A stretch of DNA of 64,000 nt, from the NCBI RefSeq assembly GCF_032163395.1, contig NZ_CP119968.1, positions 4,614,001 to 4,678,000 on the forward strand, in the 5' to 3' direction. Positions 36,027 through 46,133 of this stretch are shown one piece after another. The notes under the pieces were generated by a model that saw nothing but the letters and a program-made list of their open reading frames with translations, searched no databases and was not told where the DNA came from. The position numbers were made by a program, and so were the translations under genes. Origin of the DNA: Gloeocapsopsis dulcis (GTDB lineage Bacteria; Cyanobacteriota; Cyanobacteriia; Cyanobacteriales; Chroococcidiopsidaceae). Numbering within the stretch: the stretch's first letter is position 1; each line of letters begins with the position of its first letter.

Positions 36027-36917
36027 TTAGAACACAATTTGTGGGATTAGCTTTGTTTCTGTGTCTATTGCGATTAGATAACCAATACCTAAAAAGTACT
36101 CACCTTCCTGATAAACCTGCAAGGGTGAGTTTAACGATAATCCCTCAGTAGTATTGTAAGGAACTTTCTGACCTTGACACCATTTCTGCGCGATCTCTGC
36201 TGGTAAAGTGATGGAACCAAGGTGCTGTAAAGCTTGTGGAGGTGGAATTGGTTGAAAATTGTCTTGTTCAACTTGAGATGCTAATTGCTCTAATGTCAAG
36301 CTATCCGCTAAATGGAAGCCACTGCTTTGCGTACGAATGAGTTTAGCTAAAGTGCCACCAGTTTGTAAAACTCTACCCAGATCGCGGGCGATCGCGCGAA
36401 TATATGTTCCCGCACCACAGGCGATCGCCACTTCGATTTGCGGAAAATCTCCTGGTCGCCAGTCTAAAATATCAATCTGAAAGACTTCTACACTCCGCAC
36501 AGGAATTTCGACGTTTTCCCCCGCCCTTGCCAGATCGTATAAACGTTTTCCTTGAACTTGGATTGCACTATAACGCGGTGGTATTTGCTCAAATTTACCT
36601 TGAAATTGCTGGAGTGCAGTTGTAACTTGTTCCAGACTTAAATAAGACACTGGCTGTGAGGTAATGATATCGCCTTCGAGATCGTCCGTTGTCGTTGTTA
36701 TTCCCAGTTGAATTGTTGCTTTGTAAGCTTTTTGGGATTGTAAAAACTGCAGTAATCGAGTGGCTTTTCCTAAAGCAATAGGTAAAACACCCGTAGCCGC
36801 CGGATCTAACGTTCCGCCATGTCCTATACGCTTCATCTGTAATAGTCGCCGTACTCGCGCTACACAGTCATGCGAAGTAAATCCAGCAGGCTTGTTTAAA
36901 TTAAGAAAACCTAGCAC
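36027..36917 (-). CDS. truB: tRNA pseudouridine-55 synthase
   Basis: 296 residues. It starts [20 protein letters not shown], then the catalytic region [24 protein letters not shown] (Asp nucleophile), [17 protein letters not shown] and [18 protein letters not shown]. It makes the conserved pseudouridine in the T-loop of tRNAs. It is convergent with the neighbouring tRNA-Ser gene. Confidence 0.95.
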   Translation of the reverse strand: MLGFLNLNKPAGFTSHDCVARVRRLLQMKRIGHGGTLDPAATGVLPIALGKATRLLQFLQSQKAYKATIQLGITTTTDDLEGDIITSQPVSYLSLEQVTTALQQFQGKFEQIPPRYSAIQVQGKRLYDLARAGENVEIPVRSVEVFQIDILDWRPGDFPQIEVAIACGAGTYIRAIARDLGRVLQTGGTLAKLIRTQSSGFHLADSLTLEQLASQVEQDNFQPIPPPQALQHLGSITLPAEIAQKWCQGQKVPYNTTEGLSLNSPLQVYQEGEYFLGIGYLIAIDTETKLIPQIVF

Positions 36918-36937
36918 CAGGGATTCCTAGAATCTGT

Positions 36938-37438
36938 CTACTTCATAGGAGCAAAGTATAACGCTCCCTCATTAGTATCTAACACATAAAATAAGACTAG
37001 ACGACCTGAAGCATCAGAGGAAATGCGACGTACCGATTGAAAAACCGCAAAAAATTGAGTTTCTTGTTTATCAATGGCTGCATTACAGCCCCTTTGAGTT
37101 GCGTCTAAAGCTCCTAAAGAAAGTTGATCGCCAACTCCTGTAAAAGAGCCACCAAAACGATTGCACCCTCCAAACCCATTCACTTGATTGCCCTTAAAAT
37201 GTAAAGAGATTTCCGTTTGGGGTACAAGCACAACAGCAGATCCTTTATGTTGCCAACACTCAAGTCTCCAAGAAGAGTTGTTCAAAGCAACAGAAGACTG
37301 GAAATTTTCGGAGGACATAGCAGGCAAATGAGCAGAAAATGTATGTGGAAGGCTGAGGAGCAAGGCAACTGTCGTAATTTTTAAGATAAAACTGACTGCG
37401 CCTGAGTTATGACTTTGAGAAACCATCCTTGTTTGCAT
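36938..37438 (-). CDS. META-domain protein with signal peptide
   Basis: 166 residues. The N-terminal hydrophobic signal (about 17-38) is followed by a META/HslJ-like domain: SSWRLECWQ, EISLHFKGNQVNGFGGCNRFGG, SLGALDATQRGC and ETQFFAVFQSVRRI. HslJ-type proteins are linked to heat or antibiotic stress in E. coli, but the role here is unknown. It is probably exported. Confidence 0.82.
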   Translation of the reverse strand: MQTRMVSQSHNSGAVSFILKITTVALLLSLPHTFSAHLPAMSSENFQSSVALNNSSWRLECWQHKGSAVVLVPQTEISLHFKGNQVNGFGGCNRFGGSFTGVGDQLSLGALDATQRGCNAAIDKQETQFFAVFQSVRRISSDASGRLVLFYVLDTNEGALYFAPMK

Positions 37439-37626
37439 GATGCGTTACCACTTACTCTGGATGGAGTAGACATGATTCGATTGTGAGCACTATTGTAGTG
37501 GAACTAATACTGTCGAGGTCACGGGTATATCACCCCTAAATGCACTAGTTCCACCAAATCAGCTGGGTAGACAGAACTAGACACTAGCTACCTATCCAGC
37601 AATGATGTTTAATTCAACTTAACTGC

Positions 37627-38943
37627 TTAGGTACAACGCCCCTTGCTTTGAAGTTGCCAACCAGTAAGTGCAGGGTTATCGCAAGCATCGTAGACTAGCT
37701 TTCCAATGTTACCTGCCCCACGATTACCATAAGTGCTGTTGGGAAATTCTACATTTTGTCCAAACCAAGACGAACCCATTCGCTGCTCGTTGTTAACATA
37801 GCTTGAAACTCCGACAACAATATTTCTAAGATTTGCAGAGCCATAGTTTCCCCCCACTGCATTATCGCCGAAGTTGACAAGCCAGGGACCGCCGCTGGAG
37901 CCACCAGTCATGGCTGAGCCTATCCAAGTATTCTTGAGATTACCCGTAGCGTAGTATGCACCATAAGTAGTGTTGATTTGCATCCTCAAGCCTGAGTCAA
38001 AAGAGGCGGGATATCCCAGCTGAGTGATAGACGCAAATAGCTTATTGCCAAACACGTTTTGATAGGTACCCGTTGGGATGGCATAGCTGTAACCATTCCA
38101 GCCATAACCAAACCAACCAACACGATTACCTACCTGTTGTCCTAAACTATTATTGTCTAGCGCAACCAGCGCAATGTCATTGTTGCAAATAACTCCAGTC
38201 TGTGTACAGGTATCAGTTCCGTTGAAATAGACACTAGGAATGAGGTACTGTGTGCTTTCGTAGGATAGCTCGGGTTCGCTAGCATTGTTTTGTGCAGGAA
38301 CAAACTTAACCTTTCTTGCCCACCCAGCACTTCCTTGTCCATAATTATGCACACAGTGTGCTGCTGTCAGCAGAAGACTTCTCCCAATCATTGAGGCTGA
38401 ACAAACAGTGTTGTAAGTGGTTCCGCCAAAAGCCATATACAACTTTCCGACTTGACGGTATGGACTGGTTTGAGCAGGATTAGTGGTTCCGCCTAAAACA
38501 CGGGAGGTAGAGTAAGGTACGAGAGAAGTTCCAAAGGATAATGGGGAATCTCCTTGATTGTTTTTATTGGATATATTGTTCGAGGATGGAACTGCACCTG
38601 CATTGCCATTAGTAGTTCCTAAATTTGAGGGAACATTAGTTGGAGCCTGAACTGAATCTATGGGCATCCGCGATCGCAGCTGACTCGGAGGTAAAGTATT
38701 GAACTGCTGAGTGCTAAATGCTCGGTTGTCAGTATCAGATGAAACGGTTCCTCCTCGATTTTGTCTGGCAGGAAGTGAATTAGTCCCACCCCCTACACAT
38801 TCCTGTGTTCCAGTTTTCGGGTTTACCCAAAAATTTGTGCAACTTGAAGTTTGTGCAAGTGCCTCAACCCCATAACTACTCAGCAAACTAAGTAGCAATC
38901 CAGTTGACCCAAGAGTCAATGACTGTCTAATTAATGCGTGCAT
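37627..38943 (-). CDS. secreted trypsin-like serine protease
   Basis: 438 residues from ATG 38943. A signal peptide (about 1-30, ending VEALAQ) is followed by a Ser/Asn-rich linker of about 120 residues. The chymotrypsin-fold protease domain has catalytic His in LLLTAAHCVHNYG, Asp in ICNNDIALVALD and Ser in AMTGGSSGGPWLVNFG. Six or more Cys residues suggest disulphides and extracellular action. It resembles V8-like/trypsin-like proteases of cyanobacteria. The target is unknown. Confidence 0.9.
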   Translation of the reverse strand: MHALIRQSLTLGSTGLLLSLLSSYGVEALAQTSSCTNFWVNPKTGTQECVGGGTNSLPARQNRGGTVSSDTDNRAFSTQQFNTLPPSQLRSRMPIDSVQAPTNVPSNLGTTNGNAGAVPSSNNISNKNNQGDSPLSFGTSLVPYSTSRVLGGTTNPAQTSPYRQVGKLYMAFGGTTYNTVCSASMIGRSLLLTAAHCVHNYGQGSAGWARKVKFVPAQNNASEPELSYESTQYLIPSVYFNGTDTCTQTGVICNNDIALVALDNNSLGQQVGNRVGWFGYGWNGYSYAIPTGTYQNVFGNKLFASITQLGYPASFDSGLRMQINTTYGAYYATGNLKNTWIGSAMTGGSSGGPWLVNFGDNAVGGNYGSANLRNIVVGVSSYVNNEQRMGSSWFGQNVEFPNSTYGNRGAGNIGKLVYDACDNPALTGWQLQSKGRCT

Positions 38944-39535
38944 ACTATTCCTTATCAAGGTGTTAATTTTTTTGAACGTCTTACGGGGCAAAGATTGATT
39001 TAAAAAGTTAAATTGTCTGGCTAAAAGCTTTAGTTAGCAATAACTCGTAACTGTGGATGCGACTAGCCCATCAATCATTTGCTCTTCGTAAGGATTACCT
39101 AAATTAGGCTTTGTAAATATCCTGTACTCTTGCACTACTGCAACAGTAATCAATACTAGTTACTCATAATGAAGCTCCTTGTTAAGACTTGTTTGCGTAG
39201 TCTTAAAATTTTTTCCACAAGGTATCATTCAGAGCCAAATTTTTCCTTTTCGGAAGTAGATAGTATCTTGTAATATTTGTTTACATCACCCCCATAGATA
39301 TACGTAGCTTTTCAGGTAGGAGGCGAGAAACAGAGATGTTGCTATGCGATTGTTCTATCAGTGATATATCAACTTGTAAGTATTATCTCGAACTGAAATT
39401 TGGATTATACAATTCCGTACCTGCACGCTATGGAGAGATAGCTACACTCAGTCAGAACAAGTTTGAGTTAGAGGCAAATACTTGACTCATGATTGATAAA
39501 CAAACTTTCAAGCTAAAAGCAAAAAGTTTTTCAGA
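38944..39535. other. intergenic region without a recognisable gene
   Basis: 592 bp between the protease start and the pcrA stop. A short hairpin, AAGACT / AGTCTT, lies at about 39185-39205 and a T-rich tract follows. No coding frame or RNA family was recognised. Confidence 0.5.
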
Positions 39536-41896
39536 TTAATTTACTCGTTGTAATTGCGCGATTCGAGGATCGATGATTTTTTGACCTAATGACGGAAATT
39601 TAATCGCTACAGATACTTTATTTCCTGAACCGAAAACATGAGTGATTTCACCGACACCAAACGTTTTATGCATAACGCGATCGCCTACTTGCCAATTCTG
39701 TGCACTTGTATCAACAGTTGGGATTAATTTCTTTCTATCTCGCGAAGCAATACTATCTGATTTATCTGCTTGTTTGGTATAAGCCCGACTAACAGGTTGT
39801 TGATCTGCGAGTAAGTCTTCAGGTAACTCTGTTAAAAACTGCGAACGAATTGCCGGTTCGCGCGAACCATAAAGACGACGTTCCCGCGCATGGGAAAGAT
39901 GTAATAACTCTTGAGCGCGAGTAATGCCTACATAACACAAACGCCGTTCTTCTTCTAAAGAATCAGGATCATCTAGAGAACGAAAATTAGGTAATAAACC
40001 TTGTTCCATTCCCACTAAGAAAACAACAGGAAATTCTAAACCTTTAGCTGCGTGTAGTGTGAGTAAGGAAACTGCTTTTTGCCCTTCTTTTAAATTATCT
40101 AAATCAGAATTTAATGCAGTGCTAGCTAAAAAAGCTTCTAAAGAAGTATCTTCACTTTCTTCTTCAAATTGGACGACAGCATTATAGAGTTCCTGCAAGT
40201 TTTGTAACCTATCTAAACTTTCATCTGTACTCTGATTTTTTAAGTCTTGAATATAACCTGATTCTTCCATAATTGCTTGCACAATTACCGATGCAGGAGT
40301 GATATCTACTTGTGCTTGCCAGCGGCTGATTAACTGTGCAAAACTAGTTACACCTTTTACCGATCGCCCTGCTAAAGTACCTGCAGATGTTTCATCGTTA
40401 ATAATTTCCCAGACAGGGATACTTAACTCTTGTGCTGCACTCACTAAAGCATCAATTGTGGCTTTACCAACACCACGACGCGGTGTATTAATAACACGCA
40501 GTAAACTTACTGTATCTGCAGGATTAACAATGACACGCAAATAGGCAAGAATATCTTTAATTTCTTTGCGATCGTAAAACTTTAAACCGCCAACAATCGT
40601 GTAAGGAATACCCCAGCGAACTAAAGTATCTTCAAATGGTCGGGATTGCGCGTTTGTTCGGTAAAGAATTGCAAAGCTACCCCAATTAAAATCAGAATAA
40701 CGGCGTTCTAAATTCTGAATTTGATTAATCACAAACTGCGATTCTGCAATTTCATCATCGGCTTTATATAAATAAATTTGTTCGCCAGCCCCACGAGTAG
40801 GTTTGAGAACTTTATCAATACGTTGAGTATTGTTTTCGATTAGTTCATTTGCTGCTTGAAGGATATTTTCTCTAGAACGATAGTTTTCTTCTAGCTTTAC
40901 CATTGTGCGAGTGTCAGCATCAGGCAATCCATCACCAAAATCAGATTGAAATTCTAGTAAAATTGTGAAATCTGCCATGCGAAAACTATAAATTGATTGA
41001 TCCGCATCACCAACTACGAATACTGAGCGATTCTGCCAATTCCAATCTTGTTTGTTAGCTTCCCCATTAGTAACAAGTAATCGAATTAAATCATATTGAG
41101 TACGATTGGTATCTTGGTACTCATCGACTAAAATATGTTGAAATTTCCGATACCAGTAATCTAGAACTTGTTCGTTTTGTTGAAATAGTTGTACAGGAAC
41201 AAGAATTAGATCGTCAAAATCTAAAGCATTGTTTTCGGCTAAAGCAATTTGGTATTGGCTATAAACTTCAGCAATGACGCGCCCGCGATAATTAGGTTGT
41301 TGATGTTCAAATTCTTGCGGTGTTAATCCTTGATTTTTCGCATTACTGATTGCGTAGCGTACTGAACGCGGCTCAAATTTTTTATCATCTAAATTAAGTT
41401 GTTTGGTGACTATTTGCTTGACAAGGCTTTGGGCGTCTGATTCATCAAAAATTGAAAAATTACGATTCCAACGCCGCCCTCTTTCATCTTGATATTTTTC
41501 AATATCGAATCGCAGAATACGGGAGAGTAAGCTGTGGAAAGTACCGATCCACAAATCTTTGATAATGGTTTTGTATACACGCGATCGCAAACTTGTCTGT
41601 TCGTGCGGTGCTAGCGCTTCTAAGGGTTTTCCGTAGTCTTGAATTGCAATTTGTTCCGCAAACAGCTTCTGGATGCGTTCTTTCATCTCCCGCGCTGCTT
41701 TGTTGGTGAAGGTGACAGCCAGGATATTTTCAGGATCGACGCGGTGCTTAAGAATAAGATTGGCAATTCGATATGTCAGCGCCCGTGTCTTCCCAGAACC
41801 TGCGCCAGCAATGACTAACATGGGACCGCAGAAATGCTCTACAGCCTGGCGTTGACTAGGATTGAGGTGACTGAGAAAGTCAATGGTTGTTGTCAT
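39536..41896 (-). CDS. pcrA: UvrD/PcrA-type superfamily 1 DNA helicase
   Basis: 786 residues from ATG 41896 (MTTTIDFLSHLNPSQRQAVE). It has 3'-5' helicase motifs in order: Q/I LVIAGAGSGKTRALTYRIA, Ia VTFTNKAAREMKER, II ILVDEYQDTNRTQYDLIRLL, III VVGDADQSIYSFRMAD, IV LEENYRSRENILQAA, V SLLTLHAAKGLEFPVVFLVG and VI EERRLCYVGITRAQELL. A Tudor-like C-terminus (WQVGDRVMHKTFGVGEITHV) matches PcrA. It acts in repair and replication restart. Confidence 0.95.
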   Translation of the reverse strand: MTTTIDFLSHLNPSQRQAVEHFCGPMLVIAGAGSGKTRALTYRIANLILKHRVDPENILAVTFTNKAAREMKERIQKLFAEQIAIQDYGKPLEALAPHEQTSLRSRVYKTIIKDLWIGTFHSLLSRILRFDIEKYQDERGRRWNRNFSIFDESDAQSLVKQIVTKQLNLDDKKFEPRSVRYAISNAKNQGLTPQEFEHQQPNYRGRVIAEVYSQYQIALAENNALDFDDLILVPVQLFQQNEQVLDYWYRKFQHILVDEYQDTNRTQYDLIRLLVTNGEANKQDWNWQNRSVFVVGDADQSIYSFRMADFTILLEFQSDFGDGLPDADTRTMVKLEENYRSRENILQAANELIENNTQRIDKVLKPTRGAGEQIYLYKADDEIAESQFVINQIQNLERRYSDFNWGSFAILYRTNAQSRPFEDTLVRWGIPYTIVGGLKFYDRKEIKDILAYLRVIVNPADTVSLLRVINTPRRGVGKATIDALVSAAQELSIPVWEIINDETSAGTLAGRSVKGVTSFAQLISRWQAQVDITPASVIVQAIMEESGYIQDLKNQSTDESLDRLQNLQELYNAVVQFEEESEDTSLEAFLASTALNSDLDNLKEGQKAVSLLTLHAAKGLEFPVVFLVGMEQGLLPNFRSLDDPDSLEEERRLCYVGITRAQELLHLSHARERRLYGSREPAIRSQFLTELPEDLLADQQPVSRAYTKQADKSDSIASRDRKKLIPTVDTSAQNWQVGDRVMHKTFGVGEITHVFGSGNKVSVAIKFPSLGQKIIDPRIAQLQRVN

Positions 41897-42280
41897 AGAT
41901 GTAAGAAGTGCGATTGAGTGAAGCGCAGCGCCGGAGGCATCGTGCTTAAGGCTGCAAAAAATATATCCAATCTGACCTATACTACAAAACTTATGATATG
42001 TTTGTAGCTTCTTACTTGAAGCGTTGCCGCGATCTGATGACAACTTGCTGCTACGGAATTTGCATAACCTAAATATTGCTGCTTTTCCTAATTGAATTTG
42101 AGTTGTAAATCTTTAGCAAATATTAAGTCCGCTAAAGTTCAGTAGTATTACTGTTATTCTCTCTAAAGATAAAATAATCAAGTTAGTTTTTCAGTAGATT
42201 CCGCATTCATACGCCATCTCCAGTCTGATAGGCTCTATCACATTGAAATATTTCGCCTAGTAGTATAACTGATCACGATT
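41897..42280. other. intergenic region without a recognisable gene
   Basis: 384 bp between divergent pcrA and the SnoaL-like gene. It contains GCGCCGGAGGCATCG near 41929, a fragment of the dispersed repeat core seen beside ycf23. Promoters of both genes presumably lie here. Confidence 0.45.
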
Positions 42281-42958
42281 ATGGGTACAGCAGATACACC
42301 TTTGTGGGTTCAAGATAGAGATACGGTAATTACCGAAGAAAATAATGTTGAGTGGCGTTACGGAGTGCCACCAGATTATTCGCGTAATAATGCAGCACTC
42401 CAACAACAGAGTAAATACAATCATATCGAGGGTTCTTTAGAGGCGATCGTGCAAAACCTAGTGAGAACTTTTGAGATGGAAGTCTCCTTTAAAACGAATC
42501 CCCAACAGTGGCTGTCCGTTGTCGTTGATAAGTTCCGGATGCGGACAAATACTGAACCAGCATATACCGCTAAGGACATCGTTGCTGCTGGAACTTACAA
42601 CTTATTTTTAGGAGAGTCGGATCATTACAGCGCGAAAGCCGAGGATTTTGAATCATCGGGAAGAATCTTTCATGAAGTATTTCCCAATGGCTTTTTATGG
42701 GAACTTATTGAAGTGTTAGCAGGACCTCCTAGTGTTACTTTTAAGTGGCGTCATTGGGGAACTTTTAGCGGTTCCTATAAAGAACATCAACCAACCGGAG
42801 AAGTTGTCGAAGTTGTTGGTGTTAGTGTGGCACGGGTGACTGATGATTTAAAAATTGAATCGCTAGAACATTATTTTGATACCAATTCTTTTTTAGGAAA
42901 ACTGACATCGGGCGAAAAAGCGATCGCCAGTAGCTGCCCTTTTCATCAGCAAGCATAA
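42281..42958 (+). CDS. SnoaL/NTF2-like protein related to plant 'pathogen-related' proteins
   Basis: 225 residues. Features are WRYGVPPDYSRNNAALQQ at the start, YNHIEGSLEAIVQNLVRTFEMEVSFK, the fold region YNLFLGESDHY, FHEVFPNGFLWELIEV and VTFKWRHWGTFSGSYK. This resembles the family of plant pathogen-related (PRp) proteins with a SnoaL-like fold. No enzyme activity is established. A HIP1-containing terminator follows. Confidence 0.78.
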   Translation: MGTADTPLWVQDRDTVITEENNVEWRYGVPPDYSRNNAALQQQSKYNHIEGSLEAIVQNLVRTFEMEVSFKTNPQQWLSVVVDKFRMRTNTEPAYTAKDIVAAGTYNLFLGESDHYSAKAEDFESSGRIFHEVFPNGFLWELIEVLAGPPSVTFKWRHWGTFSGSYKEHQPTGEVVEVVGVSVARVTDDLKIESLEHYFDTNSFLGKLTSGEKAIASSCPFHQQA

Positions 42959-42979
42959 AGGTTTACCTTAAAGTCATGT

Positions 42980-43028
42980 GCGATCGCCTTCTACATGAAC
43001 AGATGTGTATAAAAGGCGATCGCTTTTT
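42980..43028 (+). terminator. intrinsic terminator with HIP1-based stem
   Basis: An 11-bp perfect stem, GCGATCGCCTT (42980-42990) and AAGGCGATCGC (43013-43023), followed by T5. It lies 22 bp after the SnoaL-like gene. The HIP1 octamer itself forms most of the stem. Confidence 0.85.
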
Positions 43029-43313
43029 AAAATTACATTTACTGATACTAGATTGAATATAGCTCTTAATATTTTGCTGTTCCGAGAACAGACCGCCAAT
43101 TCATACCATTCCCCATACACCTAAAAATGTTGCTTATTGCAGATCTTTCTTAGTTGCAATAAACCAGAGTGTAGCAAAGTGCCACGATCGTGAAAGTGAA
43201 AGAGCTAGGAAGTTAACGCAGAGAGAGCAACAACACTGAATACAAAATCACTGGCAAATATCAGAAGAGTACTTAATTGTTGATGCTATGTCTAGACAGT
43301 CATTGCATTCGGC

Positions 43314-43668
43314 TTAGGTGAAAACCGCGTCAAATCCTAACTCAACGAAGATAGCCTTTCTAATGGCATTCCAATATTTATCTTTTATTTCGCCTTGTTT
43401 ACGCTTAATTCGACTAGCATCTACTGCCCTCATCATAGCGATTTTTGTCTAAACCGTTGCGCTTAGTAGCCTTTATATTGACTACGAAGGGGAAAGTCTT
43501 TGCCCCTGGTAGAATTGGCGCAATAATCGTAGTAGGACTATTTTGATTTCCGATGTCATTTTGCAGAATCAAACAAGGTCGCTCTTTGTCTGTTTCACTA
43601 CCTACTACAGGCTTCAGATCGACCCACCATATATCACCGCGCTTGTAGATTAACTGACCGTTAGGCAT
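43314..43668 (-). pseudogene. MazF/PemK-type endoribonuclease toxin, frameshifted
   Basis: The first 70 codons read as a normal MazF-type toxin (YKRGDIWWVDLKPVVGSETDKE, RPCLILQNDIGNQNS, TTIIAPILPG, NIKATKRNGLDKNR). A small deletion near 43430 then shifts the frame, giving stop after DEGSRC. The proper end (MRAVDASRIKRKQGEIKDKY, WNAIRKAIFVELGF) continues in another frame to a TAA at 43314. It is probably inactive. It overlaps the antitoxin gene by 8 bp. Confidence 0.85.
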
Positions 43669-43885
43669 CTAGTCCATCACCTACGGCAACATCCCAAACA
43701 GCAATCTCCTCCAAAAATTCAGGATCTTCCGACTGCTCTTTGTATGCATCTTCTAGTTCCTTTAGAAGACTCTTTTTCTTTTCTCTAAGAAGAACTTCGT
43801 TGATATAGTTGCTGCGATTCCTAGAAGACCGATCCACAAACTCTAAGACTTCTTCATCCAGTGTAATACTAACTTTTTTACTCAT
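43661..43885 (-). CDS. antitoxin of a MazEF-type pair (ribbon-helix-helix type)
   Basis: A 74-residue acidic protein. The N-terminal beta-strand/helix (KKVSITLDEEVLEFVDRSSR, NRSNYINEVL) fits a ribbon-helix-helix DNA-binding fold. The C-terminal tail (LEDAYKEQSEDPEFLEEIAV) is the toxin-binding part. It lies directly upstream of and overlaps the toxin gene, the normal antitoxin-first order. Its reading frame is intact although the toxin is broken. Confidence 0.82.
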   Translation of the reverse strand: MSKKVSITLDEEVLEFVDRSSRNRSNYINEVLLREKKKSLLKELEDAYKEQSEDPEFLEEIAVWDVAVGDGLDA

Positions 43886-43990
43886 AACTCTAAATACTGT
43901 CGGATAAATATGTAAGATCGTTTTATCATACTATCCAATTTTATATGAGCGTAGCCCCTCAACTGTTGACGCTACCCAGTCACAAGCGTG

Positions 43991-44174
43991 TTACCAAACT
44001 CAACTTGTTGATGAATACTATCTTCATAAAATTGTTTTGCTCTCAAAGCAACTTCTTCCGTACTCCAAAAACATAGCTTGCATAATAATTACACTCCTTT
44101 TAGTAACCAATAAAAAAAGCACGCTTTTTGCCTACTAAATATTCGCGTGGTGTAATTTCAAACTGGCGCTTAAA
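43991..44174. repeat. truncated second copy of the araC-end/small-gene segment
   Basis: About 184 bp nearly identical to parts of 44726-44962: the start of the 91-residue gene (frameshifted by one base here) and the last ~25 codons of the AraC-type regulator (ITPREYLVGKKRAF). The copy begins right at the stop codon of the protease-like gene at 44170. A 67-bp block present in the larger copy is missing here. Confidence 0.85.
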
Positions 44175-44547
44175 TCGAGTCCACGAGTTTCTCTAATGAA
44201 ACCAAACCATCGTTTTGAAAATCAATTCCTAGATGATATCCTTTCATCAGAGCAGTTCCTAGCAATGGCTTATAGCCAGAAGCCAAAATTGGAACTACTT
44301 TTTCCATGTTGTCCCAGACAATCGTTGCCAAGTGTATAGACAACAAAGCTTCACTACCATCAGCTAACCTTGCAAGCGTGCTGGAATATAAAGGAAGATT
44401 CATCGCACTGACTGCTTGTGTTGGTAGAGTAAGATGGTCATTAAATCCAGTATCAATTACAAAATCCAGCGAAAAATCAGGTTGTGAAGGTAAACGAAAA
44501 ATTACTGGAACTACGGCTCTATCATTAATTACTCTTCCGTAAATCAT
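44170..44547 (-). CDS. clan AA (retropepsin-like) aspartic protease family protein
   Basis: 125 residues. The Asp-Thr-Gly motif occurs in LDFVIDTGFNDHLTLPTQAV, followed by the flap-like region and a hydrophobic ILASGYKPLLGTALMKGYHLGIDF block typical of single-domain bacterial aspartyl proteases. It would act as a dimer. It overlaps the upstream 91-residue gene by ATGA, a pair I recognise as recurrent in cyanobacteria. Its target is unknown. Confidence 0.8.
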   Translation of the reverse strand: MIYGRVINDRAVVPVIFRLPSQPDFSLDFVIDTGFNDHLTLPTQAVSAMNLPLYSSTLARLADGSEALLSIHLATIVWDNMEKVVPILASGYKPLLGTALMKGYHLGIDFQNDGLVSLEKLVDSI

Positions 44548-44816
44548 TTGGTAGTAAGTTCGCTTGCGCCACCAAAGCTTACAGCAACATCATACCCAAT
44601 CCGCAGAGTAAACAATCTTGCAGTTGGTTTCTTGTTTTTTAACTTTAATGCAGTTTCCACACCGGTCGGATCAATTCCGTACTCACCAGTTTCTGCATCA
44701 ATTACAATCATCTTACCAATATTATCACCAAACTCAACTTGTTGACGAATACCATCTTCATAAAATTGTTTTGCTCTCAAAGCAACTTCTTCCGTACTCC
44801 AAAAAATAGCTTGCAT
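44544..44816 (-). CDS. small conserved protein coupled to the aspartic-protease-like gene
   Basis: 90 residues from ATG 44816 (MQAIFWSTEEVALRAKQFYE). It is acidic and mixed alpha/beta, with IGKMIVIDAETGEYGIDPTG and a basic C-terminus. There is an AAAGGAG ribosome site just upstream. No known domain was recognised. Its ATGA overlap with the protease-like gene suggests a toxin-antitoxin-like or substrate/processor pair, but that is speculation. A broken copy of its start lies at about 43991-44085. Confidence 0.7.
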   Translation of the reverse strand: MQAIFWSTEEVALRAKQFYEDGIRQQVEFGDNIGKMIVIDAETGEYGIDPTGVETALKLKNKKPTARLFTLRIGYDVAVSFGGASELTTK

Positions 44817-44904
44817 AACAATTACACTCCTTTTAACAACCAATTACCCATTACCAATTACCGATCTTGATATTACATTTATTTTTATCCATCTACTTAT
44901 TAAC

Positions 44905-45904
44905 TCATAAACAAACACGCTTTTTGCCCAAAAAACATTCGCGTGGTGTGATGCCAAACCTGCGCTTAAATGCCGCCGCAGAGTGTCCCAAATGAGCATA
45001 CCTTACAATATTAGCGACTTCGGCAACAGTTAAATTACGCTCTCGTAACAGTTGCTGTACGTGTTCCATGCGTTGATTTGTTAAATAACCAAACACTGTT
45101 GTGCCAAAAAGTATCTGAAATCCCCTTTGCAGTGAACTTTCACTGATACCTACCCGTTGTGCTAACTCTGATAATAACAGTGGGTTTTCTAAACGCGAAA
45201 GTAAAATTTCCTTAGCATAATAAATTTTGGCGATCATTTCTTTTCTTCAAGCGCGGCGATAATTACATTCCTGCAGCGTCTCGCCCACCTTCTAAAAAAG
45301 GAACCAACTGCAACGCCATCAATTCTAAAACTTTACTCTGCAAATACATCCGCTTAGCTGTTCCCTGGTAAGGACAATTAATAATTTGCTGCGCCACCCC
45401 TTTTATTGCTGCATTAGCTTTGGGAAAAAGCAATGTCTGCCAATCGTTGTCCTTTGCCAAAAACTTCAATTGAGGCAGCATTTCCCCATCCTCTCCTGGA
45501 AAGAAAGTCGCTAGCAACTCCGGTGGCATTTCTATTTCAAGACCTACAGTTCTTTGCAAGTGACGAAACGATACAGCAAATTTACGTTGTATCCCACTAC
45601 CAGAAATAAAACTATTCTCTTCCCCAACTACCCCATAAGTATGTGTGTATTGACCCAAAGTTGAGACACCGAATTGGAGAGGATGGTTATTAACAAAAGT
45701 TTTCATGAATACATCATGATGAAATTGTTGATCGTCAATACTCAGCCAAAGGTTAGAATATACCTCAATAATTCGATAGAAACCTTTACCAATTTGCGTG
45801 GGTATTTCATAAACATATTCAGATTCTGAATAAACGTTGCCCGCACTCTTGCGTTCATTTTCTAGTAGTTCCATCCATTCATCGTCTGTAAAAGTGATTG
45901 TCAT
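44905..45904 (-). pseudogene. AraC-family regulator split by a frameshift
   Basis: The N-terminal sensor part (45263-45904, from MTITFTDDEWMELLE) and the C-terminal double helix-turn-helix part (44905-45237: SELAQRVGISESSLQRGF, FGYLTNQRMEHVQQLLRERN, VAEVANIVRYAHLGHSAAAF) lie in different frames. A shift near 45240-45265 separates them. The intact relative at 52056-53039 shows both parts belong to one protein. It was probably a PchR-like regulator of the neighbouring iron-uptake genes. It may be non-functional, or a sequencing error may be to blame. Confidence 0.82.
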
Positions 45905-46133
45905 CACTAGCCCTAAAGACTTAATAATAATTAATTGCAAAAATTTTACCGCAAAGTCGAATGGAGGCAATGTTTTAGGACCGCGATCACACATCGCTGT
46001 ATTAAATGAGGGCAGTGCTTGAGAGAAGAAAAGACCAAGTAATTCTCCTGATCGAGGCGCTACGCGATCGTATTAATTTGTGTCAGTAAATCAGGATAAT
46101 GGTAACACCTAGTTAAACGGCTACTCATCCTTA

